Notes: generated by a model from the sequence alone, not told the origin. A stretch of 64,000 bases of DNA from Rhodobacter sp. SGA-6-6 (GCF_011043545.1 NZ_JAAKGP010000004.1:186001-250000); one strand, 5' to 3'. Counted from the first letter of the stretch, positions 27,986-36,390 are shown. Made by a program: numbers and translations.

Positions 27986-28000
27986 ATTAGGGATACTAAT
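27986..28000. promoter_or_regulatory. Candidate LysR operator ATTAG-N5-CTAAT
   Basis: In the 127 bp gap between the divergent FAD-demethylase operon and lysR there is a perfect inverted repeat, ATTAG GGATA CTAAT. It contains the T-N11-A pattern typical of LysR-type binding sites. It lies 38 bp before the lysR start and about 75 bp before the other start, inside a short AT-rich patch in otherwise very GC-rich DNA. A related half site (ATTAGG) overlaps the lysR stop at 29021, ahead of the methyltransferase gene. Binding by the adjacent LysR protein is inferred from position. Confidence 0.65.
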
Positions 28001-28037
28001 TCTTATCAGAACAGCAGCCCGGACCAAGCCCCGCCCG

Positions 28038-29024
28038 ATGAACCAGCGCCATAAAGACGAGCCGGATATCAACCTTTTCCGGGCGATAGAGGTCTTCATG
28101 GCCGTGGCCGAGATGCGGCAGGTCACCGCCGCGGCCTCGGCGCTGCGGATCACCCAGTCGGCCGCCTCGCAGCACCTGAAGAACCTGGAGACGATCTTCG
28201 GCCTGCCGCTGATCGACCGCTCCACCCGCCCCATCGCCCTGACCTATGCCGGCGAGACGCTGCAACGCCACGGCTTCCGCCTGCTGAACCTGATCGACGA
28301 CCTGAAGCGCGACATGCAACATCTGGGCGCCTCGTCGCTGCCGGCGCTGCGGGTCGGCCTCCTCGCCTCCATCGCCACCACGCTGACGCCGGGGCTTTAC
28401 GAACTGGTCTGCAAGGAGATGAAGGTGCCCGAGCTGATGCTGTCGGCCGGCCTCGCCACCGACCATTTCGCGGCGCTGAACGACCGGCGGATCGATATGG
28501 CGGTAACCTCGGAGAAATTGCAGGAAGGCCCGGGATATACCTTCATCCCGATCCTGGAGGAGCCGTTTTATCTGGTTCTTCCAGAGGGTTACACCGGACC
28601 CGCCGACGACATCCACGACATCGCCCGCCGGCTGTCGCTGGCGCGCTTCGGCACCTCCACCCCGGTGGGGCGCAGGACCGACCAGCACCTGCAACGCTGC
28701 CGGCTGGACCTGCCCCGCGCCATCGAGGCCGACCGCACCTCGATGGTGATGGCGGGGGTGATTACCGGCAAATGCTTCGCCATCCTGTCGCCGACGCTGC
28801 TGATCGACGGGGTGGCCGAGGGGATGCGGCTGCGGATCGAGCCGCTGCCCTTCGCGCCGCTGAAGCGCACACTGCATCTGGTCTGCCGCCGCGACGACCT
28901 GGGCGCCATCCCCGCGCGGATCGCAAGGGAAAGCCAGGCGATCCTGAAACGCGCCTTCGACCACCATTTCCCCGCGATCTCGCACCAGGTCAGCTACCAC
29001 GAGATCACTTATCCGTCCCATTAG
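28038..29024 (+). CDS. LysR family transcriptional regulator
   Basis: This 328-residue regulator has an N-terminal winged helix-turn-helix (VFMAVAEMRQVTAAASALRI, TQSAASQHLKNLETIFGLPL), followed by a long linker helix and a periplasmic-binding-protein-like effector domain. The ATG at 28038 is chosen because the helix-turn-helix begins shortly after it; earlier in-frame codons lie in the divergent promoter region. It sits between the two arms of the betaine island and probably controls both, responding to the imported compound or a degradation product. The effector cannot be predicted. Confidence 0.92.
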   Translation: MNQRHKDEPDINLFRAIEVFMAVAEMRQVTAAASALRITQSAASQHLKNLETIFGLPLIDRSTRPIALTYAGETLQRHGFRLLNLIDDLKRDMQHLGASSLPALRVGLLASIATTLTPGLYELVCKEMKVPELMLSAGLATDHFAALNDRRIDMAVTSEKLQEGPGYTFIPILEEPFYLVLPEGYTGPADDIHDIARRLSLARFGTSTPVGRRTDQHLQRCRLDLPRAIEADRTSMVMAGVITGKCFAILSPTLLIDGVAEGMRLRIEPLPFAPLKRTLHLVCRRDDLGAIPARIARESQAILKRAFDHHFPAISHQVSYHEITYPSH

Positions 29025-29118
29025 GATTTCCGATACTGCAACTTTGTCCTGTCCAGCCCGGCGCGGCGGCCTCTATCGTCCCCCTGCCGCGGCTTGCGGC
29101 GACCGGAGGGGAAGACCG

Positions 29119-30639
29119 ATGCAGGAGCGACGGGGCCGCAGCGCCCGGATGCAGGAACGCAGCGCGAAGAACCGGGTCTCGGCGCCCTATGTGCTGCGTC
29201 GCATCGGCATCGTCAGCCTGATCGACGAGGAAGCCGTCGCCACCATCGAACGGAACGCCGACCGCATCCTGGACGAGATCGGCATGGATTTCCGCGGCGA
29301 CGCCGAGACGCTGGAAATCTTCCGCGCCGCCGGCGCCCGCGTCGACGGCGAGCGGGTGCGCTTCGATCCCGGCTGGTGCCGCGACAGGATCAGGACCGCG
29401 CCGAAGGTCTTCACCCAGCACGCCCGCAACTCCGCCCGCTCGGTCCAGATCGGCGGCAATGCGCAGCTCTTCTGCCCCAGCTTCGGCCCGCCCTTCGTGC
29501 ACGACATGGAGAAGGGCCGCCGCTACGCCACCATCCACGACTTCCGCGAGATCACCAAGCTGCACTACAGCCTGAACGCGGTGAACCACTCCGGCGGGGT
29601 GGTGGTCGAACCCGTGGACCTGCCGGTCCCGGTCCGCCACCTGCACATGGCGCATTCCCACCTGACGCTGTCCGACAAGCCCTTCATGGGCGCCGTCACC
29701 GCGCCCGAACGCGCCCGCGACACCATCGAGATGTGCCGGCTGGCGATGGGGCGGGATTTCGTCGACCAGAACTGCGTCCTCTATTCGGTGGTCAACACCA
29801 ATGCGCCGCTGGTGATGGACGAAACCATGCTCTGGGCGCTGAAGGAGTATGCCAAGGCCGGGCAATGCACCGTGGTCTCGCCCTTCGTCCTCGGCGGCGC
29901 GATGAGCCCCGTCACCGTGGCCGCCACGCTGGCGCAGGTGCTGGCCGAGGTGATGGCCTCCGTCGCGCTGATCCAGCTGATCCGCCCCGGAGCGCCTTCG
30001 GTCTTCGGCACCTTCTTCTCGCCGCTGTCGCTTCGCACCGGCGCCCCCACCTTCGGCACGCCGGAGGGCACCCAGTTCCAGATGTGCGCCAAGACCCTGG
30101 CCGACCGGCTGGGCCTGCCGTTCCATTCCGTCGGCGCGCTGACGGCCTCGAAGGTGCCGGACGCGCAGGCGGGCTATGAAAGCCAGGCGCAGCTGACCGG
30201 GGCGGTGATGGCGGGGGTGAACTTCATCATCCACGCCACCGGCTGCCTGGAGGGCCTTCTGACCACCGGCTACGAGAAGATCGTGATGGACGCCGACCGC
30301 TGCGCCGCGCTGGCGCGCTTCGTGCAGGGCATCGACTTCTCCGAGGCCGCGCAGGCGATGGACGCCTTCGCCGAGGTCGGCCCCGGCGGCCATTTCCTCG
30401 GCGCCACCCATACCCGCGAGAATTTCGAGAGCGCCTTCTGGCTGGGCGACATGTCCGACAACGGCACCTACGAGCAATGGACGGCGGAGGGCGGCCTCTG
30501 GCAGCACGACCGCGCCTCGGCCCGGGTCAAGCAGATCCTGCGCGACTACGAGGCCCCCGAAATGGACATCGGCATACGCGAGGCGCTGGACGATTTCGTC
30601 GCCCGCCGCACATTCGAGATCACCGGAGAGAAAGCATGA
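29119..30639 (+). CDS. Trimethylamine methyltransferase (MttB) superfamily protein, non-pyrrolysine
   Basis: This 506-residue protein is of the MttB superfamily, whose non-pyrrolysine members transfer a methyl group from quaternary amines such as glycine betaine, proline betaine, carnitine or gamma-butyrobetaine to a corrinoid protein. The frame has no in-frame amber codon. The stretch ASKVPDAQAGYES, with Lys345, falls where archaeal MttB carries pyrrolysine in my recollection of the alignment. GFGPP-like and HATGCLEGLLTTGYEK blocks also fit the family. GGAGGGGAAG precedes the ATG. No corrinoid-protein gene or methyl-corrinoid:folate methyltransferase lies in this window. The next gene starts inside its stop (ATGA). 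Confidence 0.88.
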   Translation: MQERRGRSARMQERSAKNRVSAPYVLRRIGIVSLIDEEAVATIERNADRILDEIGMDFRGDAETLEIFRAAGARVDGERVRFDPGWCRDRIRTAPKVFTQHARNSARSVQIGGNAQLFCPSFGPPFVHDMEKGRRYATIHDFREITKLHYSLNAVNHSGGVVVEPVDLPVPVRHLHMAHSHLTLSDKPFMGAVTAPERARDTIEMCRLAMGRDFVDQNCVLYSVVNTNAPLVMDETMLWALKEYAKAGQCTVVSPFVLGGAMSPVTVAATLAQVLAEVMASVALIQLIRPGAPSVFGTFFSPLSLRTGAPTFGTPEGTQFQMCAKTLADRLGLPFHSVGALTASKVPDAQAGYESQAQLTGAVMAGVNFIIHATGCLEGLLTTGYEKIVMDADRCAALARFVQGIDFSEAAQAMDAFAEVGPGGHFLGATHTRENFESAFWLGDMSDNGTYEQWTAEGGLWQHDRASARVKQILRDYEAPEMDIGIREALDDFVARRTFEITGEKA

Positions 30640-31961
30640 GCCTGGAAACCAGCTGGAACCTGGAAGAGACCGCGGCACGGCGCGACCGCTACTACTCGGC
30701 CAGCCAGCGCAAGTTCGTGCCCTTCAAGGACCCGATCGTGTTCCGCAAGGGGCAGATGCAATATCTCTGGGACGAGAAGGGCCGGAAATACACCGACCTT
30801 CTGGGGATGAACGTCTGCATCTCGGTCGGCCACTCCCACCCCGAGGTGGTGAAGGCGGCGATGGACCAGGCGCAGGAGCTGACCCATTGCACGACGATGT
30901 TCTACCACCCGGTCCCGGCCCATTTCGCCGAGGAACTGACGGCGACCATGCCGAAGGGGCCGAAGGGCGACATCGAATGGGTGGTGCATTTCACCAATTC
31001 CGGGTCCGAGGCCATCGACCTGGCCATGGCGATGGCGCGCGGCTACACCGGCAACCTGGACCTGCTGGCGCTGCGCACGGCCTATCATGGGCCGACCTCG
31101 GCGGCGCAATCGGTGACCGGCATCGCCGGCTGGCGGCACCCGGGGATGCCCGGCAACGTCGCCTTCGTGGCCGAGCCGAACCAGTATCGCGGCATCTTCG
31201 GCCGCAACGCCGGCGCGCAGCCCTATCTGGACGAGATCGAGCGGGTGATCGACTCCTCGACCACCGGGCGCATCGCCGGCATCCTGATCGAAAGCGTGCA
31301 GGGCTATGGCGGCATCATCGAGATGCCCCCCGGCTACCTGTCCGGCGCGGCCGAGCGGGTGCGGGCGGCGGGCGGGCTCTACATCGCCGACGAGGTGCAA
31401 TCGGGCTTCGGCCGCACCGGCGGGCATATGTGGGGCTTCGAATCCGACGACGTGATCCCCGACATCGTGGTGATGGCCAAGGGCATCTCCAACGGCTTCC
31501 CGCTGGGCGCGGTGGTGGCGCGGCGCCACATCGCCGAGCCGATGGCCGAGAAGTTCATGTTCCACACCTACGGGTCGAACCCCACCTCCTGCGCCGCGGG
31601 CCGGGCGGTGCTACAGGTGTTGAAGCGCGACCGGCTGCAGGAGAATGCGAAAGACGTCGGCGGCGCGCTGCTGAAGCGGCTGCAGGACCTGTATCAGAAA
31701 TACCCCGTCATCGGCGACGTGCGCGGCCGCGGGCTGATGCTGGCGATCGAGATGGTGTCGGACCGCGCCAAGATGACCCCCGATGCCGAGACCACCAGCG
31801 CCGTGTTCGAGGCCTGCCGCGAGGCCGGACTGATCCTGTCGAAATCCGGGCCGCACCGCTCCACCCTGCGGATGGTGCCGCCGCTCTGCCTTTCGATGGA
31901 GGATGTCGAGACCGTCGCCGAGGGGCTGGACCGGGCCTTCGACATGGCGCGGAAAGGATGA
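30636..31961 (+). CDS. Class III aminotransferase (alanine-glyoxylate / omega-amino acid type)
   Basis: This 441-residue PLP enzyme has HFTNSGSEAIDLAMAMAR for phosphate binding. IADEVQSGFGRTGGHMWGFE includes the Asp that contacts the pyridine nitrogen, and VVMAKGISNGFPLG holds the Schiff-base Lys. Class III enzymes of this subgroup (AGXT2-like) use alanine, beta-alanine, GABA-type omega-amines or glyoxylate. The ATGA overlap with the methyltransferase gene means that the two are made together. It is well placed to deaminate the primary amine left after demethylation of the imported compound. The precise amine is unknown. Confidence 0.9.
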   Translation: MSLETSWNLEETAARRDRYYSASQRKFVPFKDPIVFRKGQMQYLWDEKGRKYTDLLGMNVCISVGHSHPEVVKAAMDQAQELTHCTTMFYHPVPAHFAEELTATMPKGPKGDIEWVVHFTNSGSEAIDLAMAMARGYTGNLDLLALRTAYHGPTSAAQSVTGIAGWRHPGMPGNVAFVAEPNQYRGIFGRNAGAQPYLDEIERVIDSSTTGRIAGILIESVQGYGGIIEMPPGYLSGAAERVRAAGGLYIADEVQSGFGRTGGHMWGFESDDVIPDIVVMAKGISNGFPLGAVVARRHIAEPMAEKFMFHTYGSNPTSCAAGRAVLQVLKRDRLQENAKDVGGALLKRLQDLYQKYPVIGDVRGRGLMLAIEMVSDRAKMTPDAETTSAVFEACREAGLILSKSGPHRSTLRMVPPLCLSMEDVETVAEGLDRAFDMARKG

Positions 31962-31963
31962 GG

Positions 31964-31987
31964 CGCGAAGGGATGAAACCCTTCGCG
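31964..31987 (+). terminator. Perfect 9-bp hairpin after the aminotransferase gene
   Basis: CGCGAAGGG and CCCTTCGCG pair perfectly around a six-base loop, starting 3 bp after the stop codon. There is no run of T after the stem, so it is either a weak terminator or an mRNA-processing/stabilising hairpin between the enzyme genes and the importer genes. The remaining bases to 32124 hold no gene and probably carry leader sequence for the binding-protein gene. Confidence 0.5.
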
Positions 31988-32124
31988 GAAGGCCCGTCGC
32001 GGGGAAGCGTCCTGCTGTCCCGCGCCGGGGTTTGGAATGTCCCGGGCGGCCCGCCGGTGCGATAACCCGCCCAAGGGATTGAATGGAAACGCCGTTGATC
32101 CTTGACCCAGACAGGAACAGAAAA

Positions 32125-33096
32125 ATGTCGCTCTTGCCCAGACTGCTCGCCGCCCTGCTGATCGCGGCCCCCGGCATTGCCCTTCCCGGCATCGCCTCGG
32201 CCGAAAAGCTGGTGATCCCGGACCCGAACTACGCCTCCGGCCGGGCCACCGCCTTCGCCGTCAAGGCGATCATCGAAGAGGCGCTCGGCCTTGAAGTGGA
32301 AACCGTGCCGCTGACCGCGGTGCCGGTGGTCTGGGAGGCGATGTCCCGCGGCACCGGCGAGGTGGACATCTGGACCGAGACCTGGCTGCCGAACCAGCAG
32401 GCACCGAAGACCAAATACGTCGACGAGGACAAGACCGTCACCCTGTCGGAGAAATCCTTCGAGGCGGTGCAGGGCTATTGCGTCCCGCGGGCCGCGGCCG
32501 AGAAGCACAACATCCGTTCGGTCTTCGACCTGTCCAACCCCGAGGTGGCGGCGCTGTTCGACACCAACGGCGACGGCAAGGGCGAGATCTGGATCGGCCC
32601 GCAGGGCTGGCTCTCGACCAACACCGAGACCATCCGCGCCCGCGACTACGGCTTCGCCGAATTCTTCGAGCTGCAATCGACCGACGAGGCGGTGGCGACC
32701 GCGGGCCTCGACGCCGCGGTGAAGGCGGACCGGCCCTGGATCGGCTATTGCTACGGGCCGCACCAGAACTTCGTCCTCTACGACCTGGTGCTGCTGGAAG
32801 AGCCGAAGCACGACCCGGCGGCCTTCGTGATGGTGCAGCCCGAGGACGACCCGGACTGGCAGGCGAAGTCGAAGGTGGCCTCGGCCTGGCCGGACACCCG
32901 CGTCTACATCAGCTGGTCGGCCAACATCGCCGAGCGCAACCCGGCGCTGAACACCCTGCTGGGCAACATCCAGCTTTCGGCCGACGACGTGAACGTCTGG
33001 TCGCTGGCGATCATCCAGGGCACCGATCCGGCCGAGGCGGTGAAGCCCTGGGTGGAGGAGCACGCCGCCGAGATTGCCGCCTGGGCGGCGCAATGA
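32125..33096 (+). CDS. Betaine-type ABC transporter substrate-binding protein (OpuAC), second system
   Basis: This 323-residue periplasmic protein has a signal peptide ending near GIASA. The family fold begins with LVIPDPNYASGRATAFAVKA and continues with VDIWTETWLPNQ and WIGYCYGPHQNF, which supply Trp and Tyr residues for a cation-binding pocket. AGGAACAG precedes the ATG at 32125. It is only distantly similar to the binding protein at 21330, so the two importers probably have different ligands or affinities. The ATPase and permease genes follow; the 101 bp gap to the ATPase gene contains no obvious terminator. Confidence 0.92.
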   Translation: MSLLPRLLAALLIAAPGIALPGIASAEKLVIPDPNYASGRATAFAVKAIIEEALGLEVETVPLTAVPVVWEAMSRGTGEVDIWTETWLPNQQAPKTKYVDEDKTVTLSEKSFEAVQGYCVPRAAAEKHNIRSVFDLSNPEVAALFDTNGDGKGEIWIGPQGWLSTNTETIRARDYGFAEFFELQSTDEAVATAGLDAAVKADRPWIGYCYGPHQNFVLYDLVLLEEPKHDPAAFVMVQPEDDPDWQAKSKVASAWPDTRVYISWSANIAERNPALNTLLGNIQLSADDVNVWSLAIIQGTDPAEAVKPWVEEHAAEIAAWAAQ

Positions 33097-33197
33097 CCGC
33101 GACGGCCCGCCGCGACCGGCGGGCCGTTCCCTGACCTTCCGGCCGGAGATGCGCGCCGCATCCCCGGCCTTGCGCCATTCTGCAACGGACCCGATCC

Positions 33198-34220
33198 TTG
33201 AACCAGCCAGTCATCGAATTCCGCGGGGTGTGGAAGATCTTCGGCGCCCGCGCCGGGCAGGCGCTGGCGGCCGCCCGGGCCGGGGCGGGGAAATCCGACC
33301 TGATGGCCGACCACGACGCCGTGGTGGGCGTGCGCGACGCCGGCTTCTCGGTCGAGAAGGGCGAGATCTTCTGCGTCATGGGCCTGTCCGGTTCCGGCAA
33401 GTCCACCCTGATCCGGCTGATCAACCGGCTGATCGAGCCGACCGCGGGCGAGGTGCTGATCGACGGCGAGGACATCACCCGCGCCGCCCCCGCCCGGCTG
33501 CGGGAGTTGCGCAGCCGCAAGATCGGCATGGTGTTCCAGAGCTTCGGCCTGCTGCCCCACCGCAGCGTGCGCGAGAACGTCGCCCTGCCGCTGGAAATCC
33601 TCGGCGCCACGCCGCGCCAGCGCTTCGACCGGGCCGAGCTGGCGCTGTCGCGCGTCGGGCTGGACGGCTGGGGCGACCGGATGCCCTCCAACCTGTCGGG
33701 CGGGATGCAGCAGCGGGTCGGGCTGGCCCGGGCACTGGCCGCCGATCCGCCGATTCTCCTGATGGACGAACCCTTCTCGGCGCTGGACCCGCTGATCCGG
33801 CGGCAGTTGCAGGCCGAGTTCAGCGCGCTTTGCCACGGGATGGGCAAGACCGCGGTCTTCATCACCCATGACCTGGACGAGGCCATCGCCATCGGCTCGC
33901 GCGTGGCGATCATGAAGGACGGCGAGATCCTGCAGATCGGCCGGCCGGAGATCATCGTCACCGCCCCGGCCAGCGATTTCATCGCCGAATTCGTCCGCCA
34001 CGTCTCGCCGTTGCAGGTGATCCGGGTGGAAAGCATCATGGAGCCGCTGGCGGGGCCGACCGACGCCCTGCCGCAGGTGGAGGCCGAGGCGCCGCTGGCC
34101 CGGCTGGCCCGGGTGCTGGCCGGGCAGGACGGCCCGGCGCTGGTGACGCGCGAAGGGCAACCCGTCGGCCTCGTCCATCCGCAGGCCCTGCTGAATGCCA
34201 TCGGGGAGCGTCCGGCATGA
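33198..34220 (+). CDS. Betaine-type ABC transporter ATPase (ProV family), second system
   Basis: This 340-residue ATPase starts with TTG at 33198. The next in-frame ATG, at 33303, would remove the first strand (VIEFRGVWKIFG), so the rare start is well supported. Walker A is GLSGSGKST, the signature is LSGGMQQRV and Walker B leads to MDEPFSALDP. The last ~50 residues (LVTREGQPVGLVHPQALLNA) look like a single remnant CBS-type repeat. The permease gene overlaps its stop by four bases. A TTG start can lower translation, which may keep ATPase below binding-protein levels. Confidence 0.9.
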   Translation: MNQPVIEFRGVWKIFGARAGQALAAARAGAGKSDLMADHDAVVGVRDAGFSVEKGEIFCVMGLSGSGKSTLIRLINRLIEPTAGEVLIDGEDITRAAPARLRELRSRKIGMVFQSFGLLPHRSVRENVALPLEILGATPRQRFDRAELALSRVGLDGWGDRMPSNLSGGMQQRVGLARALAADPPILLMDEPFSALDPLIRRQLQAEFSALCHGMGKTAVFITHDLDEAIAIGSRVAIMKDGEILQIGRPEIIVTAPASDFIAEFVRHVSPLQVIRVESIMEPLAGPTDALPQVEAEAPLARLARVLAGQDGPALVTREGQPVGLVHPQALLNAIGERPA

Positions 34221-35701
34221 CCGCCCGCATCGACCCGCTCGTCGCCGAATTCGCCGGACGCGGCGGCGCCTATTACAGCGCCGAGTTCGACCGGCTGGCC
34301 GATCAGACCCGCCCGCGGCCGCATTTCAACCCGGCGGCGGCGCTGGCCGGCCCGGCCTGGCTGGGCGCCCGCGCGCTCTGGGGCGCGTTCTGGCCGGCCT
34401 TCCTGCTGGCGCTGGCCTCCGTCGTGCTGCTGGCCATCGCGCTGCTCGGCGATCCCGGCGCCGATGCCCGCGCCCGCGCGGTGCGGCTGGATGCGCAATC
34501 CGCCGACCGGCTGGCCGCGGCCGAGGCCGCCATCGCCGTGGGCGACCCGCTGGGCGAGGGGATGAAACGCTCCGCCGAGGGCATCGCCCAGGCCGCCGCC
34601 AAGGCGCGGGACGAGGCCGAGGCAGCGCAGGCCCGCACGCTGGGCTATGGGCTGGCAGGCGGCTTCGGCCTTCTGGCGGTGCATCTGGCGGTGGGGTTCG
34701 GCGGCAACCTGCTGTTGAACCGCCGCTTCCGCCGCTGGCGCGGCGACCGCAGCCTGGCCCACGGCCTGCCGCTGCCGCGCGCCGCCTTCGCCGCGCTGCT
34801 GGTCGCCGGCAGCTATCTGGTGGCCGCCTGGCGCTTCGCCACCGCCACGGCGCCGGAATGGCTGACCGCCTTCCCCTCTTCGCCCGAGATCCACAACGAA
34901 AGCGCCCGCTGGCTGGACCGGGTGTTCAAGTCCGCCTCCGACCAGCTGGGCGGCCTGTTCCGCGGCATCTCCGCCGCCATCGAGGCGCTTCTGGGCCTGC
35001 TGGAGATCGCGCTGGTCGCCACGCCCTGGCCCATCGTCATGGTTTCGGTCGTCGCCATCGCCTGGCAATGCGCCGGACGGCGGGTGGCGGTGTTTTCGGC
35101 CGCGGCGCTGGTCTGGCTGGCGCTTTTCGGCTTCTGGGAGAAGAGCATGGCGACGGTCGCGCTTCTGGGCACCGCGGCCTTCCTCTGCGTGGTGATCGGC
35201 CTGCCCCTGGGCATCTGGGCCGGCCGCGACCGGCGGGTGCTGAACCTGATGCGTCCGGTGCTGGACCTGATGCAGACCATGCCGGCCTTCGTCTACCTGA
35301 TCCCGGTGATCGCCTTCTTCGGCATCGGCAAGCCGCCCGGCATCATCGCCACGCTGGTCTTCGGGATGCCGCCGGTGATCCGTCTGACCGCGCTCGGCAT
35401 CGCTTCGGTGCCGGAAAGCATCCGCGAGGCGGCGACGGCCTTCGGCGCCACCCGGCGGTTCCTGCTGTTCCGGGTGGACCTGCCGATGGCGCGGCCCTCG
35501 ATCATGGCGGGGATCAACCAGACCCTGCTGATGTGCCTGTCGATGGTGGTCATCGCCTCGCTGATCGGCGCGCGGGGCCTGGGCGAGGACGTGCTGTCGG
35601 CGCTGCAATACGCCGCGGTCGGCAAGGGCATCCTCGCCGGGCTGGCGATCCTGGCCTGCGCCATGGTGATCGACCGCATCGTGCAGGGCCGCGGCCGGTA
35701 G
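34217..35701 (+). CDS. Betaine-type ABC transporter permease (ProW family) with long N-terminal extension
   Basis: At 494 residues this is much longer than typical ProW permeases (about 280-350). The C-terminal ~290 residues are a standard permease (MRPVLDLMQTMPAFVYLIPV, EAA loop TAFGATRRFLLFRVDLP). The N-terminal ~200 residues add a membrane segment with FNPAAALAGPAWLGARALW, which resembles the start of DUF2628-type membrane proteins. A long Ala/Glu-rich helix (residues ~90-140) that could form a coiled coil follows, then a second hydrophobic pair. The permease is single-domain, unlike the fused one at 18232. It ends the plus-strand arm of the island. Confidence 0.9.
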   Translation: MTARIDPLVAEFAGRGGAYYSAEFDRLADQTRPRPHFNPAAALAGPAWLGARALWGAFWPAFLLALASVVLLAIALLGDPGADARARAVRLDAQSADRLAAAEAAIAVGDPLGEGMKRSAEGIAQAAAKARDEAEAAQARTLGYGLAGGFGLLAVHLAVGFGGNLLLNRRFRRWRGDRSLAHGLPLPRAAFAALLVAGSYLVAAWRFATATAPEWLTAFPSSPEIHNESARWLDRVFKSASDQLGGLFRGISAAIEALLGLLEIALVATPWPIVMVSVVAIAWQCAGRRVAVFSAAALVWLALFGFWEKSMATVALLGTAAFLCVVIGLPLGIWAGRDRRVLNLMRPVLDLMQTMPAFVYLIPVIAFFGIGKPPGIIATLVFGMPPVIRLTALGIASVPESIREAATAFGATRRFLLFRVDLPMARPSIMAGINQTLLMCLSMVVIASLIGARGLGEDVLSALQYAAVGKGILAGLAILACAMVIDRIVQGRGR

Positions 35702-35721
35702 GGCGGATCACGCCCTGCCGG
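35695..35721 (+). terminator. Hairpin terminator between convergent permease and WYL genes
   Basis: CCGGTAGGGCG and CGCCCTGCCGG can pair with one U-G wobble around a five-base loop, followed on the plus strand by TTTCCTT. The hairpin includes the permease stop codon and the stop region of the facing gene, whose coding ends only 6 bp away, so it could serve as a bidirectional terminator. Confidence 0.5.
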
Positions 35722-36316
35722 TTTCCTTGTCCAGGAGCCCCTGCAGCAGGGTCAGGCGATCCTTGGCAAAATCGCCCGAACCCGGGGCAAGGTCCTGCAT
35801 GGCGCGCACGAAGAACTGGCGGAAATCCCCGCGCTCCTTGCACCAGGCCAGCAGCTTCACCCCCTGCGGCGGATGCACCAGCACCAGCGGCAGCACGGTG
35901 CGATGGGTCTTCTTCCCGTCCAGGTCGGTATAGCCGAAGGCCACCGGCCGGCAGGCACGGATCGCCGCGTGCAGGGTCGCAAGATCGACAGCCGGGGCGG
36001 CGGGCAGGTCCGCGCGCCATGCCAGCGCAGGACGCACGTCCAGCAACTGGTAGAGCCGGCCGAGAATGGCGGCCTCGGGATCGGTTTCCGCCAGCCGCGC
36101 CAGCGCGGCCTCGGCCGCGGCCGCCGCCACCGGGTCGCCGCGATGGCCCGCCAGCGCGAGGCCGCGCAGAGCCGCGTCGCGGAGGTCGGGGCCCAAGGCC
36201 GGCACCCTTTCCGCCGCGGCAGCACTCCTCAGCCCGAACGCCGCACCGGCCGCCGCCAGCCGCGCGCCGAGGGCGCGGCGGGTCAGGGTCGGGAACGGGC
36301 TGCGGCCGGGACGCAT
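35708..36316 (-). CDS. WYL-domain protein with an apparent export signal
   Basis: This 202-residue protein's C-terminal half resembles a WYL domain: AIRACRPVAFGYTDLDGKKT, then a hydrophobic LVLVHPPQGVKLLAWCKERG strand pair and FRQFFVRAMQDL. WYL domains usually sense ligands in cytosolic transcription factors behind a helix-turn-helix. Here no DNA-binding domain is present. The N-terminus looks like a Tat or Sec signal (TRRALGARLAAAGAAFGL, then RSAAAAER) with a twin-arginine. The middle is Ala/Leu-rich helix. Export is inferred from the N-terminus only, and an internal start that removes it cannot be excluded. Confidence 0.7.
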   Translation of the reverse strand: MRPGRSPFPTLTRRALGARLAAAGAAFGLRSAAAAERVPALGPDLRDAALRGLALAGHRGDPVAAAAAEAALARLAETDPEAAILGRLYQLLDVRPALAWRADLPAAPAVDLATLHAAIRACRPVAFGYTDLDGKKTHRTVLPLVLVHPPQGVKLLAWCKERGDFRQFFVRAMQDLAPGSGDFAKDRLTLLQGLLDKETGRA

Positions 36317-36390
36317 GGCGAATCCTCCAGAAACCGGAAAAGGCGCCCCTCATCGCATGGCGGGGGGCGCCGAGTCCAGCAGCTTGAGGA

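Noticed and set aside
27911-28037. Glycine riboswitch ahead of the FAD-GcvT operon
   Set aside because: The gap is only 127 bp and is occupied by the LysR-type palindrome; no tandem aptamer-like structure was seen.
29119-30639. Pyrrolysine-encoding MttB
   Set aside because: There is no in-frame amber codon in the gene, and the protein reads through with family blocks on both sides of the relevant region.
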